From positions 1-64,000 of the forward strand of contig JAGAAX010000039.1 of NCBI GenBank assembly GCA_017614995.1: 64,000 nucleotides of DNA. The letters run 5' to 3'. The stretch is from Spirochaetaceae bacterium (GTDB lineage Bacteria > Spirochaetota > Spirochaetia > Treponematales > Treponemataceae). Position 1 is the stretch's first letter. Every line of letters begins with the position of its first letter. The notes under the pieces are model-generated. The model had not been told where the DNA came from, made no database searches, and saw only the letters and a list, made by a program, of their open reading frames with translations. A program made the position numbers and the translations under genes. Shown here piece by piece: positions 16,248-23,804 of the stretch.

Positions 16248-17108
16248 ATGGTTATTAATCACAACCTTAGTGCAATGTTTGCTAACAGAACTTTAGGTGA
16301 AACAAACAATTCAAACCAGAAAACAATGGAAAAACTTTCTTCTGGTTACAGAATCAACCGTGCAGGCGATGACGCATCAGGTTTGGCTGTTTCAGAAAAA
16401 ATGCGTGCACAGATCCGCGGTTTGAATAAAGCTTCAGAAAACGCACAGAACGCTATCTCATTTATTCAGACAACTGAAGGTTATCTTCAGGAAACAACTG
16501 ACATTGTTCAGCGCATCCGCGAACTTGCAGTACAGTCAGCCAACGGTATCTACACAGCAGAAGACCGCATGCAGATTCAGGTTGAAGTTTCACAGCTCGT
16601 TGCTGAAGTTGACCGCATTGCATCAACAGCTCAGTTCAACGGTTTGAACATGCTCACAGGACGTTATGCAAAAGATAACGGCGACAATACAATTACAGGT
16701 TCTATGTGGTTCCACATTGGTGCTAACATGGACCAGCGCTCACAGGCTTTCATCGGCACAATGACATCTACAGCTCTCGGTATCCGCACATTGGGCAACG
16801 AAGAGATTATTTCTCTTGAAACTCCTGATGATGCTAACCGCGCAATCAACACACTCGACGAAGCTCTTAAGAAGATCAACAAGCAGCGTGCTGACCTCGG
16901 TGCATACCAGAACCGTCTCGAATACACAATCGTAGGTCTTGATATTGGTGCAGAAAACCTCCAGGCAGCAGAATCACGCATCCGCGATACTGATATGGCT
17001 GAAATGATGGTTGAGCACACAAAGAACCAGGTTCTTACACAGTCTGGTCTTGCAATGCTCGCACAGGCAAACCAGCAGCCACAGTCAATTTTGGGATTGC
17101 TCCAGTAA
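16248..17108 (+). CDS. flaB: Spirochaete flagellar filament core protein FlaB
   Basis: This 286-residue flagellin has the conserved N-terminal D0/D1 helices ([34 protein letters not shown]), a short variable centre, and the conserved C-terminus ([32 protein letters not shown]). There is no signal peptide, as expected for a protein exported by the flagellar type III system into the periplasmic filament core. The start at 16248 follows GGAAGGGAG. Codon use is clearly biased towards a restricted set (for example CGC and CTC late in the gene), as in highly expressed genes. It is monocistronic, with a sigma-28 promoter and its own terminator. Confidence 0.97.
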   Translation: MVINHNLSAMFANRTLGETNNSNQKTMEKLSSGYRINRAGDDASGLAVSEKMRAQIRGLNKASENAQNAISFIQTTEGYLQETTDIVQRIRELAVQSANGIYTAEDRMQIQVEVSQLVAEVDRIASTAQFNGLNMLTGRYAKDNGDNTITGSMWFHIGANMDQRSQAFIGTMTSTALGIRTLGNEEIISLETPDDANRAINTLDEALKKINKQRADLGAYQNRLEYTIVGLDIGAENLQAAESRIRDTDMAEMMVEHTKNQVLTQSGLAMLAQANQQPQSILGLLQ

Positions 17109-17127
17109 TAGCAGCCTGAAACCAAAG

Positions 17128-17162
17128 AAAGCGCACGACCTTTTAGGCCTGCGCTTTTTTTT
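17128..17162 (+). terminator. Rho-independent terminator of flaB
   Basis: AAGCGCA and TGCGCTT pair around an inner loop and are followed by a run of nine T residues. Confidence 0.9.
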
Positions 17163-17221
17163 TGCCTTTATGGGTAAATTTACTGATAGAATTGAAAATA
17201 ATCTTCCATTAGGATTCAGCC

Positions 17222-18334
17222 ATGAGAAATTTGCTTTTAGAACTAGGTTATTCACAATCTGAAATTGACAGCCGCATACAGGAAGTCTGGAACACAGTTT
17301 TTGACCAGTCTTCAAAAGAGAGATTCTATCATCAGCAGACCGAAGACTTAGGCTGCATGGAAGACACCGGCAACATTGACGCACGCACCGAAGGCATGTC
17401 TTACGGCATGATGATGGCTGTTCAGATGAACCGCAAGGACATTTTTGACAGTCTCTGGAACTGGTCTAAAAAATACATGTTTATGACTAAAGGCAAAATG
17501 AAGGGCTATTTTGCATGGTCATGCAGCCTTGAAGGCAAATGGAACGCAAACGGCCCCGCACCAGACGGCGAAGAATTCTATGCAATGGCACTTTTCTTCG
17601 CTTCAAAAAGATGGGGCAACGGTTCAGGCATCTACAATTACGAAGCCGAAGCCAAAAGCCTGCTTAAAACATGCCTAACCCACAAATATCCGATGTGGAA
17701 CAGCGAAAACGCCTATATCCTTTTTGTGCCTGGTTGTCCTTACAGCGACCCGTCTTATCATTTGCCGCATTTCTATGAATTATTTGCTGAATATGACACA
17801 GAAAACCGGGATTTTTGGAAAAGAGCCGCAAAAGCAAGCCGTGAATACCTTGAAAAAAGCATGAACCCCGACACAGGTTTCAGCCCGGAATATGCACACT
17901 TTGACGGGTCGCCGGTCTTAGACTGCCCGTGGGGCGACCATGGCTGGTTTTACAGCGATTCATACAGAACAGCCGCAAACGTAGGGCTTGATGCCTTGTG
18001 GAACGGCACAACAAAACCGCTTTACGAAAGAATTAAAGCTATACAGCGCTTCTTCAAAGATATTGCACCATGCGATTACGGAATCTACAAAGTTGACGGC
18101 ACAAAGCTCGGAGACAGTGTCATGCACCCTATCGCGCTGCTTGTTACGCTTGCACAGTCAAGTCTTGCAATTTTTGCCAATCCAGAAGCTGATAAAGAAG
18201 CGCTTAAAACAGCGGAACATTTTATCCGTCTTTTCTGGCACACACCGCTCCGCACAGGCAAAAGGCGCTATTATGACAACTGCCTTTATATTTTTGCACT
18301 TTTAGCTTTAAGCGGAAATTACAAGCCGTTTTGA
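17222..18334 (+). CDS. GH8 reducing-end xylose-releasing exo-oligoxylanase (Rex-type)
   Basis: This 370-residue glycoside hydrolase family 8 protein has no signal peptide, so it should act in the cytoplasm. The likely general acid is E57 in RTEGMSYGMMMAVQM. Other conserved stretches are PDGEEFYAMALFFASKRWG, SDPSYHLPHFYELFAEY and CPWGDHGWFYSDSYRTA, which holds the candidate base aspartate. The overall pattern matches Rex enzymes, which trim xylose from the reducing end of xylo-oligosaccharides. The gene follows flaB but is separated by a terminator. AGGA lies 7 nt before the ATG. No xylan transporter or xylosidase is adjacent. A GH8 endoglucanase is less likely because those are secreted. Confidence 0.88.
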   Translation: MRNLLLELGYSQSEIDSRIQEVWNTVFDQSSKERFYHQQTEDLGCMEDTGNIDARTEGMSYGMMMAVQMNRKDIFDSLWNWSKKYMFMTKGKMKGYFAWSCSLEGKWNANGPAPDGEEFYAMALFFASKRWGNGSGIYNYEAEAKSLLKTCLTHKYPMWNSENAYILFVPGCPYSDPSYHLPHFYELFAEYDTENRDFWKRAAKASREYLEKSMNPDTGFSPEYAHFDGSPVLDCPWGDHGWFYSDSYRTAANVGLDALWNGTTKPLYERIKAIQRFFKDIAPCDYGIYKVDGTKLGDSVMHPIALLVTLAQSSLAIFANPEADKEALKTAEHFIRLFWHTPLRTGKRRYYDNCLYIFALLALSGNYKPF

Positions 18335-18400
18335 GTTTAGGCGCTGCAAGCACTGCAAATAAAGCTTGCGGTTCATTATTTTACAAGGTAGAATTACTAC

Positions 18401-19216
18401 ATGAAACATTCAGCTTTTATTATACTTATTTGCTTTGCTTTTTTACCGGCTTTTGCACAGACAATGCCGACAGTATCTTCGCCCGAAATGCCAGCTTTTT
18501 CTTCATTTCCGACAGTTTCACAGTCTAATACACCTGCTGCAAGCGAGCCTGCCAAAAATGCACAAACTGCCGACAAAACCGGCACAAAATCTGCCCGCGA
18601 AAATGAAAGTTATCTGACAGCCGCAAGCCTTGCTGATTTTACACGCTATTTTTCCGGCAACACTGGCGAAAGCGGCGATATAATTTCTTCTCTGCTTGGG
18701 AAAAACAGTTCGCAGGCTAATAATTCTGCTACAACAAACACTCTGCTTCAGCAGATATTAACCCAGCTTGAAGACATGCAGAAAGAAGCCAACGAAAAGC
18801 CTGTATTTGATTCAATTCAGGAAAAACCGCAGACTTTTGATGAAAAACCCAAGAACAGAGCTAAAATCATCAGATTTATGGCAAACGGTTATAACTTGCT
18901 TTCTACATGCCGCGAGATTTTTTCTTCAGGCAAATCTGCCGACGGAAGTTTCCTCATTACAGGCGACCGCAAATATTTATCAAATAACGAAACCCGAAGT
19001 GAGACTTTCTATTTTCTGTTTAACAAAGCTTCAGACAAGACCTACGACGTCGCTGTGACAGTTCTCCAGGACTCAACTAATATTTATTCGTTCTTGTATC
19101 AGCTTGAAGGCAAAGCACCATTAACCGCTACTTCTATAGGCAATTTAGTTATGCTCACAATAAACGAGCCTGAATGGAAATTCGATTTGCTTATTGACAT
19201 CGGCGACATGAACTAG
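18401..19216 (+). CDS. Secreted protein of unknown function
   Basis: This 271-residue protein has a clear signal peptide (FIILICFAFLPAFAQ, cleavage after about residue 19). A Ser/Pro/Thr/Ala-rich low-complexity stretch (about 20-75) follows, then a helical part with LLQQILTQLEDMQKEA. A globular C-terminal domain of about 110 residues (IIRFMANGYNLLSTCREIF, GSFLITGDRKYLS, ETFYFLFNKASDKTYDVAV) closes the protein. I do not recognise the family. Export to the periplasm or outer surface is likely. AAGGTAG lies upstream of the start. It is not obviously linked to its neighbours. Confidence 0.7.
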   Translation: MKHSAFIILICFAFLPAFAQTMPTVSSPEMPAFSSFPTVSQSNTPAASEPAKNAQTADKTGTKSARENESYLTAASLADFTRYFSGNTGESGDIISSLLGKNSSQANNSATTNTLLQQILTQLEDMQKEANEKPVFDSIQEKPQTFDEKPKNRAKIIRFMANGYNLLSTCREIFSSGKSADGSFLITGDRKYLSNNETRSETFYFLFNKASDKTYDVAVTVLQDSTNIYSFLYQLEGKAPLTATSIGNLVMLTINEPEWKFDLLIDIGDMN

Positions 19217-19311
19217 ATTCACTCAAAAAATTTCTCTTTATCTGACACACTAAACGCTATCTACTTTATTCCATCAGATTAATATAAAATAATCATCAAA
19301 AAAAAAATATC

Positions 19312-19356
19312 TTGACATTCTAACATCTGTTAGATTATATTCTAACTAGTGTTAGG
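19312..19356 (+). promoter_or_regulatory. tetR promoter with two TetR-type operators
   Basis: The -35 is TTGACA at 19312-19317. A 17-bp spacer leads to a -10-like TTATAT at 19335-19340. Operator 1, TCTAACATCTGTTAGA (19319-19334), fills the spacer. Operator 2, TCTAACTAGTGTTAGG (19341-19356), covers the expected start of transcription. The operators are 22 bp apart centre to centre, two helical turns. This is the layout expected for repression by the TetR-family product encoded next. Confidence 0.82.
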
Positions 19357-19365
19357 TATAATAGG

Positions 19366-19968
19366 ATGAATAAAACTAAAGAAGAAATATTAGATGCAGC
19401 TCTGAATTTATTTTCTCAAAAGGGCTTTTCAACAGTATCAATCCGTGATATTTGCTCAGTAGTAAATATCAAAGAAAGTACCGTTTATTACCATTTTCAG
19501 AATAAAGAAGCAATTCTGAATGAAATTCTTAAACAATTTGAAAATCACTCAGAATCGCTTATTGCAAAAATGAGTTCTGCATTTCCTGCACTTATGTCAG
19601 ACCCACAGGCAATTGAAAAACTTTTGCCAAAAATTATGAATGAATATATAGATGGATATCTTACAGACCCTTTTTGCAATAAAGTTATTCGAATTCTGAG
19701 TATCGATCAATTGAATAATCCCAAAGTTCATCAAATGTATTCGTTCTGGCTTTTTGAAAAACCCCTCGAAATTCAGCAATTCGTTTTTTCAATATTTAAT
19801 AATGCAGGAATTATTTCTTGTGATGATCCTGCCTTTGCTGCAGAAAAATTTTATTCACCTTTTTTCTTTTGTCTTTCTCGCTACCTTATTTCAGGCGAAT
19901 TGACACAGGAAAAAATCGGCATATTCAAGAAATCTATTTTTAGGCATATTGAGGAGCATTTAAGATGA
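19366..19968 (+). CDS. TetR/AcrR-family transcriptional regulator
   Basis: This 200-residue protein has an N-terminal TetR helix-turn-helix (ILDAALNLFSQKGFSTVSIRDI, then IKESTVYYHFQNKEAIL) and a ligand-binding helical domain. It probably binds the paired TCTAAC/GTTAGA operators just upstream and so represses its own operon, which also encodes a DUF2141 protein and a small membrane protein. Its stop codon overlaps the next start by 4 nt. The local base composition is more AT-rich than the flanking housekeeping genes. The ligand is unknown. Confidence 0.93.
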   Translation: MNKTKEEILDAALNLFSQKGFSTVSIRDICSVVNIKESTVYYHFQNKEAILNEILKQFENHSESLIAKMSSAFPALMSDPQAIEKLLPKIMNEYIDGYLTDPFCNKVIRILSIDQLNNPKVHQMYSFWLFEKPLEIQQFVFSIFNNAGIISCDDPAFAAEKFYSPFFFCLSRYLISGELTQEKIGIFKKSIFRHIEEHLR

Positions 19969-20405
19969 ATATTTTAAAGAAAAGTATTTTAACTGTTTTA
20001 ATTCAGCTTGTGTGTGCTTTATCGCTTATGGCAGAAGATGTTTCCAAACAGAATAAAGTGACCGTCAATATCTCAAAGATTCAATCTTCTGAAGGACAGA
20101 TTATTTTATGCATTTATAACTCTTCAGATAATTATGATAAGAGAAAGGCTTTTCAAGAATTTAAGCTAAAACCAGAAATTGACAGTATTTCTTTTGAAAC
20201 TCATCTTTCAGACGGTGAATATCTTATAATGCTTTGTCATGACATCAACATGAACGGTAACCTTGATACAGGCTTTATGGATATTCCAAAAGAGCCTGTA
20301 GGCTTAAGTAATTACAACGGTAAAGGAATCCCCGGTAAATTCAAAAAACATAAATTTACTGTTACAGAAGACATAGCAGTTAATATTCCGTTGAAAACTT
20401 TTTAG
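19965..20405 (+). CDS. DUF2141-family exported protein
   Basis: This 146-residue protein has a signal peptide (LTVLIQLVCALSLMA). The DUF2141 pattern follows: VTVNISKIQSSEGQIILCIYN, then GEYLIMLCHDINMNGNLDTGF and DIPKEPVGLSN. The family is a periplasmic or surface beta-sandwich of unknown role. The HDxNxNGxxDxGF loop resembles a calcium-binding loop. It overlaps the regulator gene by 4 nt (ATGA), so translation is likely coupled. Confidence 0.85.
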   Translation: MNILKKSILTVLIQLVCALSLMAEDVSKQNKVTVNISKIQSSEGQIILCIYNSSDNYDKRKAFQEFKLKPEIDSISFETHLSDGEYLIMLCHDINMNGNLDTGFMDIPKEPVGLSNYNGKGIPGKFKKHKFTVTEDIAVNIPLKTF

Positions 20406-20443
20406 TTTAATTCCAAAAAATCACATAAATAAAAGAGGTTAAA

Positions 20444-20836
20444 ATGAAAAACAGAAAATTTAAAATTGCCGCGATTATTATGATAATACACGGTGCAATG
20501 ATGGAAGCAGGTTCTGGCTTAATGCTGATGCCTTTTGTATTTAAAGGAGCTTTAGATCTCAATGCAATTCCTCCGATTTTTGCGATTGACTTCTTCAGAA
20601 ACAACATTATTTTTTTGATACCTATGTCTGTTGTTTTCGGTATAGCAAGAGTCATTGGTGCAACCGGTGTCCTTATAAACCGCAAATGGGGTTTTATTCT
20701 TTCGGTGATAAACTGCATTTTAACGATGAATCTTATGCTTTTTATGATTCCGGTGGGAATCGTTGACGGCCTTCTCGCTTGTTCTGCTTTGGTTTTGCTT
20801 TTAACCGGATATTATGGCAATGAAATAATCAATTAA
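20444..20836 (+). CDS. Small four-helix membrane protein of unknown function
   Basis: This 130-residue, strongly hydrophobic protein has about four transmembrane segments (KIAAIIMIIHGAMMEAG, NIIFLIPMSVVFGIAR, WGFILSVINCILTMNL, DGLLACSALVLLLTGYY). AGAGG lies upstream of the ATG. It is third in the TetR operon and so probably shares its regulation. I do not recognise a specific family. Small membrane proteins in TetR operons are often transport or stress related, but that is inference only. Confidence 0.75.
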   Translation: MKNRKFKIAAIIMIIHGAMMEAGSGLMLMPFVFKGALDLNAIPPIFAIDFFRNNIIFLIPMSVVFGIARVIGATGVLINRKWGFILSVINCILTMNLMLFMIPVGIVDGLLACSALVLLLTGYYGNEIIN

Positions 20837-20856
20837 AAAATATTATGGGGAAATAT

Positions 20857-21518
20857 ATGGCTTCATGGATGGTACATTTAAGAATAGCAGATAAACTGCT
20901 TAATGAACTAAAGGATATTGATGAAACAGCATTTGTTATGGGAAACATTGCACCAGACAGTGGCGTTCCAAATGAAGACTGGACAAAATTCACACCTCCC
21001 AAAACTGTTTCAAATTTCAATGATAGTATATATGATACATCCATAAATATAGACGGATTTTGTTCAAAATACTTTAATGAAGAAATAAATGATAAATATA
21101 CAAAAAAGAATATTCTTTTTTTCTTGGATATTATGTACACTTATTGTCTGATATTGAATGGTCAAGCTTTGTTTATAAGCCTTTAATTCAGACATATCCA
21201 AAAGAAGCTGCTGAAGATGAATATAAGCTTGTATGGGCAGCAAAGAAAGACTGGTATGATATTGATTTTCTGTACTTAAAGCAACATCCGGATTTCCGTG
21301 GTTTTTCAATTTATGCAAATGCAGTGAATTTTGAAAACAAATTTATGAACATTTTTGCTAAAGATGCCTTTGAAAACAGAAGACAATATATCACCTGGTT
21401 TTACCGAAATGATGAAAGGGGTGAACTTGAGCGGGTTTATAAATATCTTACTCCAGAACAGGCAGAGGATTTTGTTCAAAAGTCTGTAGATAAAATACTT
21501 AAAAAGCTATTCAAATGA
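20857..21518 (+). pseudogene. Zinc-dependent phospholipase C-like gene, split by a -1 frameshift at a T7 run
   Basis: The first frame reads MASWMVHLRIADKLL, FVMGNIAPDSG and NEDWTKFTPPK, up to ILFFL. The second frame continues without a gap as FFLGYYVHLLSDIEWSSF and runs to 21518. The two parts join perfectly if the seven T residues at 21116-21122 were eight. The combined product of about 220 residues resembles the small zinc-dependent phospholipase C-like family. The histidines HLRIA and YVHLLSDIE are present, as is the acidic DSGVPNEDW. As given the product stops at 21186. Possible causes are a real pseudogene, phase variation by T-run slippage, or a base-calling error. The start at 20857 is chosen over 20845 because GGGGA lies 5 nt upstream. 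Confidence 0.75.
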
Positions 21519-21552
21519 ACGAACCCCGACGCAGAGCGTTCGGGGTTCGTTC
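21517..21552. terminator. Strong hairpin after the phospholipase-like gene
   Basis: GAACGAACCCCGA and TCGGGGTTCGTTC form a 13-bp perfect stem with a 10-nt loop at the end of the gene. There is no T tract, so it may stabilise mRNA ends rather than terminate. A second small hairpin, GTTTCC-TAC-GGAAAC, lies at 21611-21625. The 150 bp between them and the next terminator hold no gene. Confidence 0.6.
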
Positions 21553-21695
21553 GTTCTGCTAAGGAATTGCTCTCAGGTTTAATACCCCTTATTTCGCCTC
21601 AGAGGGGGATGTTTCCTACGGAAACAGGTATTAACCCCTCGGCACGAATAAAAATCTTTTGTTGAGCAAAGAATTTCTGGCAAAAGAGAAAAGAA

Positions 21696-21722
21696 AAGCA
21701 CATCTGAAAACCAGATGTGCTT
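21696..21722 (-). terminator. Rho-independent terminator of the sugar ABC operon
   Basis: Minus strand: AAGCACATCTG, 5-nt loop, CAGATGTGCTT, followed by TTCTTTTC. The stem is 11 bp and perfect. It lies 40 bp after the last permease gene. Confidence 0.88.
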
Positions 21723-21761
21723 AAGCTTTGAACCTCTCTCCTTTATCCCCTTTTTAAAAGA

Positions 21762-22709
21762 TTACTCTTTTACACCACCAATTGTCATACCGACTACGAA
21801 ATACTTCTGTACGAATGGATATACAACCAAGATAGGCAAAGTTGCAACCATAGTAATAGAAGAACGTATACTGATAGGCGTTGATTTAGACGCTGTTGAA
21901 CCGGCTCCGGCGGCAACCGCCATTGAGTTTGCATCGGCAGCCGAAGAACTCTGGTTCTGGCTCTGCTGCAAGAATGACATCAAAACGTACTGCAAAGAAT
22001 GCAGACGGGGCTTATCAGAACAGTACATGTATGTATCAAACCAGCTGGTCCATGCGTTTACGGCTGTGAACAATGAAATCATTGCAATTGAAGGAATAGC
22101 CAACGGCATAATGATGCTCATGTAAATCTTGAATTCGTTGGCACCGTCAATACGTGCAGACTCAACAAAGCTGTCCGGCAAACCGTTAATGTATGTTCTT
22201 ACAAGAATGAAGTTGAAAATATCAACAAGACACGGAATGATATAAACTGAATATTTACCAAGAAGGTGAAGGTTCTTGATAAGCATGTATCCAGGAATCA
22301 AACCGGCATTTACATACATAGAAATTACAAGAACGGTTGTTAAAGACTTTCTGATAACAAATTCTTTTCGGCTCAAGGCATAAGCAAGCATTGATGTACA
22401 GAATACGCTCAATATAGTCTGCAAAACAGTTCTTGTTACTGAAATAATACCGGCGTTAAAAATACGCGGTGTAACAAACAAATCCTGATAGTTCTTCCAA
22501 GTAAATTTTCTTGGGAAGAATTTGATTCCGCCTTTCAAAGAGTCAAGACCGTCATTCAAAGAAATGGCGATTGTGTTCCAGAAAGGATAAACTGTTGTAA
22601 TAACAACAAATGCAAGCACAATATAAATGATTATATCGAAAATCAAATTGCTTACATAAGTACGTCTTTTAGCGGCAGCATATTCGCTTCGTTTTTTCTC
22701 GTCTATCAT
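21762..22709 (-). CDS. Carbohydrate ABC transporter permease, LplC/YtcP-type
   Basis: This 315-residue inner-membrane permease has six predicted helices. The first is IIIYIVLAFVVITTVYPFWN. The ABC permease EAA loop is ESARIDGANEFKIYMSIIMPLAIP. The C-terminus SITMVATLPILVVYPFVQKYFVVGMTIGGVKE is typical of the LplC group. A Ser/Ala-rich insertion (SQNQSSSAADANSMAVAAG) lies between the last helices and is unusual. It overlaps the upstream permease gene by 4 nt. Substrates of this group are oligosaccharides from plant cell wall polymers; the exact sugar cannot be told. Confidence 0.92.
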   Translation of the reverse strand: MIDEKKRSEYAAAKRRTYVSNLIFDIIIYIVLAFVVITTVYPFWNTIAISLNDGLDSLKGGIKFFPRKFTWKNYQDLFVTPRIFNAGIISVTRTVLQTILSVFCTSMLAYALSRKEFVIRKSLTTVLVISMYVNAGLIPGYMLIKNLHLLGKYSVYIIPCLVDIFNFILVRTYINGLPDSFVESARIDGANEFKIYMSIIMPLAIPSIAMISLFTAVNAWTSWFDTYMYCSDKPRLHSLQYVLMSFLQQSQNQSSSAADANSMAVAAGAGSTASKSTPISIRSSITMVATLPILVVYPFVQKYFVVGMTIGGVKE

Positions 22710-23677
22710 ATCAAACGCTCCTCACCGCTCTTCTTTGCAATTGTATTAGCTATAATAAGAAGCAAGATGTTAACTGCGTTCTTAAAGATACCGGCAGCGG
22801 TTGCAAGACCGTATCTAGATAGTTTGAAACCATATTTCAAAACATAAATATCAATTGTTTCTGCTACATCCTGAATCATACCGTTCTGCAACAAGTACGG
22901 CATTTCAAAGTTAGCATCAAGAATATGTCCGGCAGACATAATCATCATGATAATGATTGTCGGCTTAATTCCAGGAAGTGTAATGTGCCAGATTTTGCGG
23001 AGACGGCCACAACCGTCAATCTGTGCTGCTTCGTACAAACATGGGTCAATAGCTGTCATTGCACCGAGGTATACGATTGTGTTCCAACCTACTTCCTTCC
23101 ATACATAAGTCCAACCGATGATGTGCCAGAAGTATTTTTGAACAGCAAGCCACTGAACAGGCTGTTTTACTATTCCAAGCCACAATAATATATCATTTAA
23201 AATTCCGTCTTCAACGGAAAGTACATTCGCAACCAAACTCGTAACTATAACCCAAGAAAGGAAGTGCGGGAGATAAGAAACTGTCTGAACGAATTTTTTA
23301 ACACCAATATAACGTACTTCGTTCAAAAAGACTGCGAGAATAATAGCAGTAATATAACCGAGAGCCGTACTTATAAGGCTCATTCCTACTGTGTTTCTTA
23401 AAGAAAGCAGGAATTCTTTTTCTGTAAAAAGCTGTACAAACCACTTTAAGCCAACCCAAGTCTGCTGTGAAAAAGATTTATATGGTTTGTAATCCTGAAA
23501 TGCCATTGTCCAGCCCCAGAGTGGGACATATCTGAACAATATAATGTATAGAACGAATGGAACAGACATAAGAATAAGCATTTTTTGCTTACTCAAAATC
23601 ATCCATTTTGTTTTCTTGTTTACTAATTCTGGATTGACCGGTGCCGATGCAGAACTAGAATCATTTTTATTTTTCAT
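22706..23677 (-). CDS. Carbohydrate ABC transporter permease, LplB/YteP-type
   Basis: This is a 323-residue permease. A polar N-terminal tail of about 25 residues precedes the first helix (LILMSVPFVLYIILFRYVPL), followed by AFQDYKPYKSF, a hallmark of this group. The EAA loop is YEAAQIDGCGRLRKIWHITLPGI. It forms the membrane channel with the LplC-type partner. The ATG at 23677 is preferred over a TTG 12 nt upstream. No ATPase gene is in the operon, so a shared MsmX-type ATPase encoded elsewhere is likely. A terminator-like hairpin separates it from the binding-protein gene. Confidence 0.92.
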   Translation of the reverse strand: MKNKNDSSSASAPVNPELVNKKTKWMILSKQKMLILMSVPFVLYIILFRYVPLWGWTMAFQDYKPYKSFSQQTWVGLKWFVQLFTEKEFLLSLRNTVGMSLISTALGYITAIILAVFLNEVRYIGVKKFVQTVSYLPHFLSWVIVTSLVANVLSVEDGILNDILLWLGIVKQPVQWLAVQKYFWHIIGWTYVWKEVGWNTIVYLGAMTAIDPCLYEAAQIDGCGRLRKIWHITLPGIKPTIIIMMIMSAGHILDANFEMPYLLQNGMIQDVAETIDIYVLKYGFKLSRYGLATAAGIFKNAVNILLLIIANTIAKKSGEERLI

Positions 23678-23709
23678 ATAAACACTCAACTAAAAAAATG
23701 ATTAAAAAA

Positions 23710-23769
23710 AAGCCCACAGAAAATCCGTGGACTTTTTTAGACGGAAGAATACAAACGTATTCCTCCGTC
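23710..23769 (-). terminator. Two intercistronic hairpins between binding protein and permease genes
   Basis: Minus strand: first a 30-nt hairpin with stem GACGGA and TCCGTC arms (23769-23740), then AAGTCCACGG, loop, TGTGGGCTT followed by T8 (23738-23710). The second has the form of a partial terminator. It would let the binding protein be made in excess over the permeases, as is common in such operons. Confidence 0.8.
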
Positions 23770-23804
23770 ACTGATTAAGTCTGACATTCAAGCCAGAAGC
23801 TTAA

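Noticed and set aside
21116-21122. Programmed ribosomal frameshift in the phospholipase-like gene
   Set aside because: A T7 run is slippery, but there is no downstream stem at the right distance and such a function is not known in the family; a mutation, phase variation or error is simpler.
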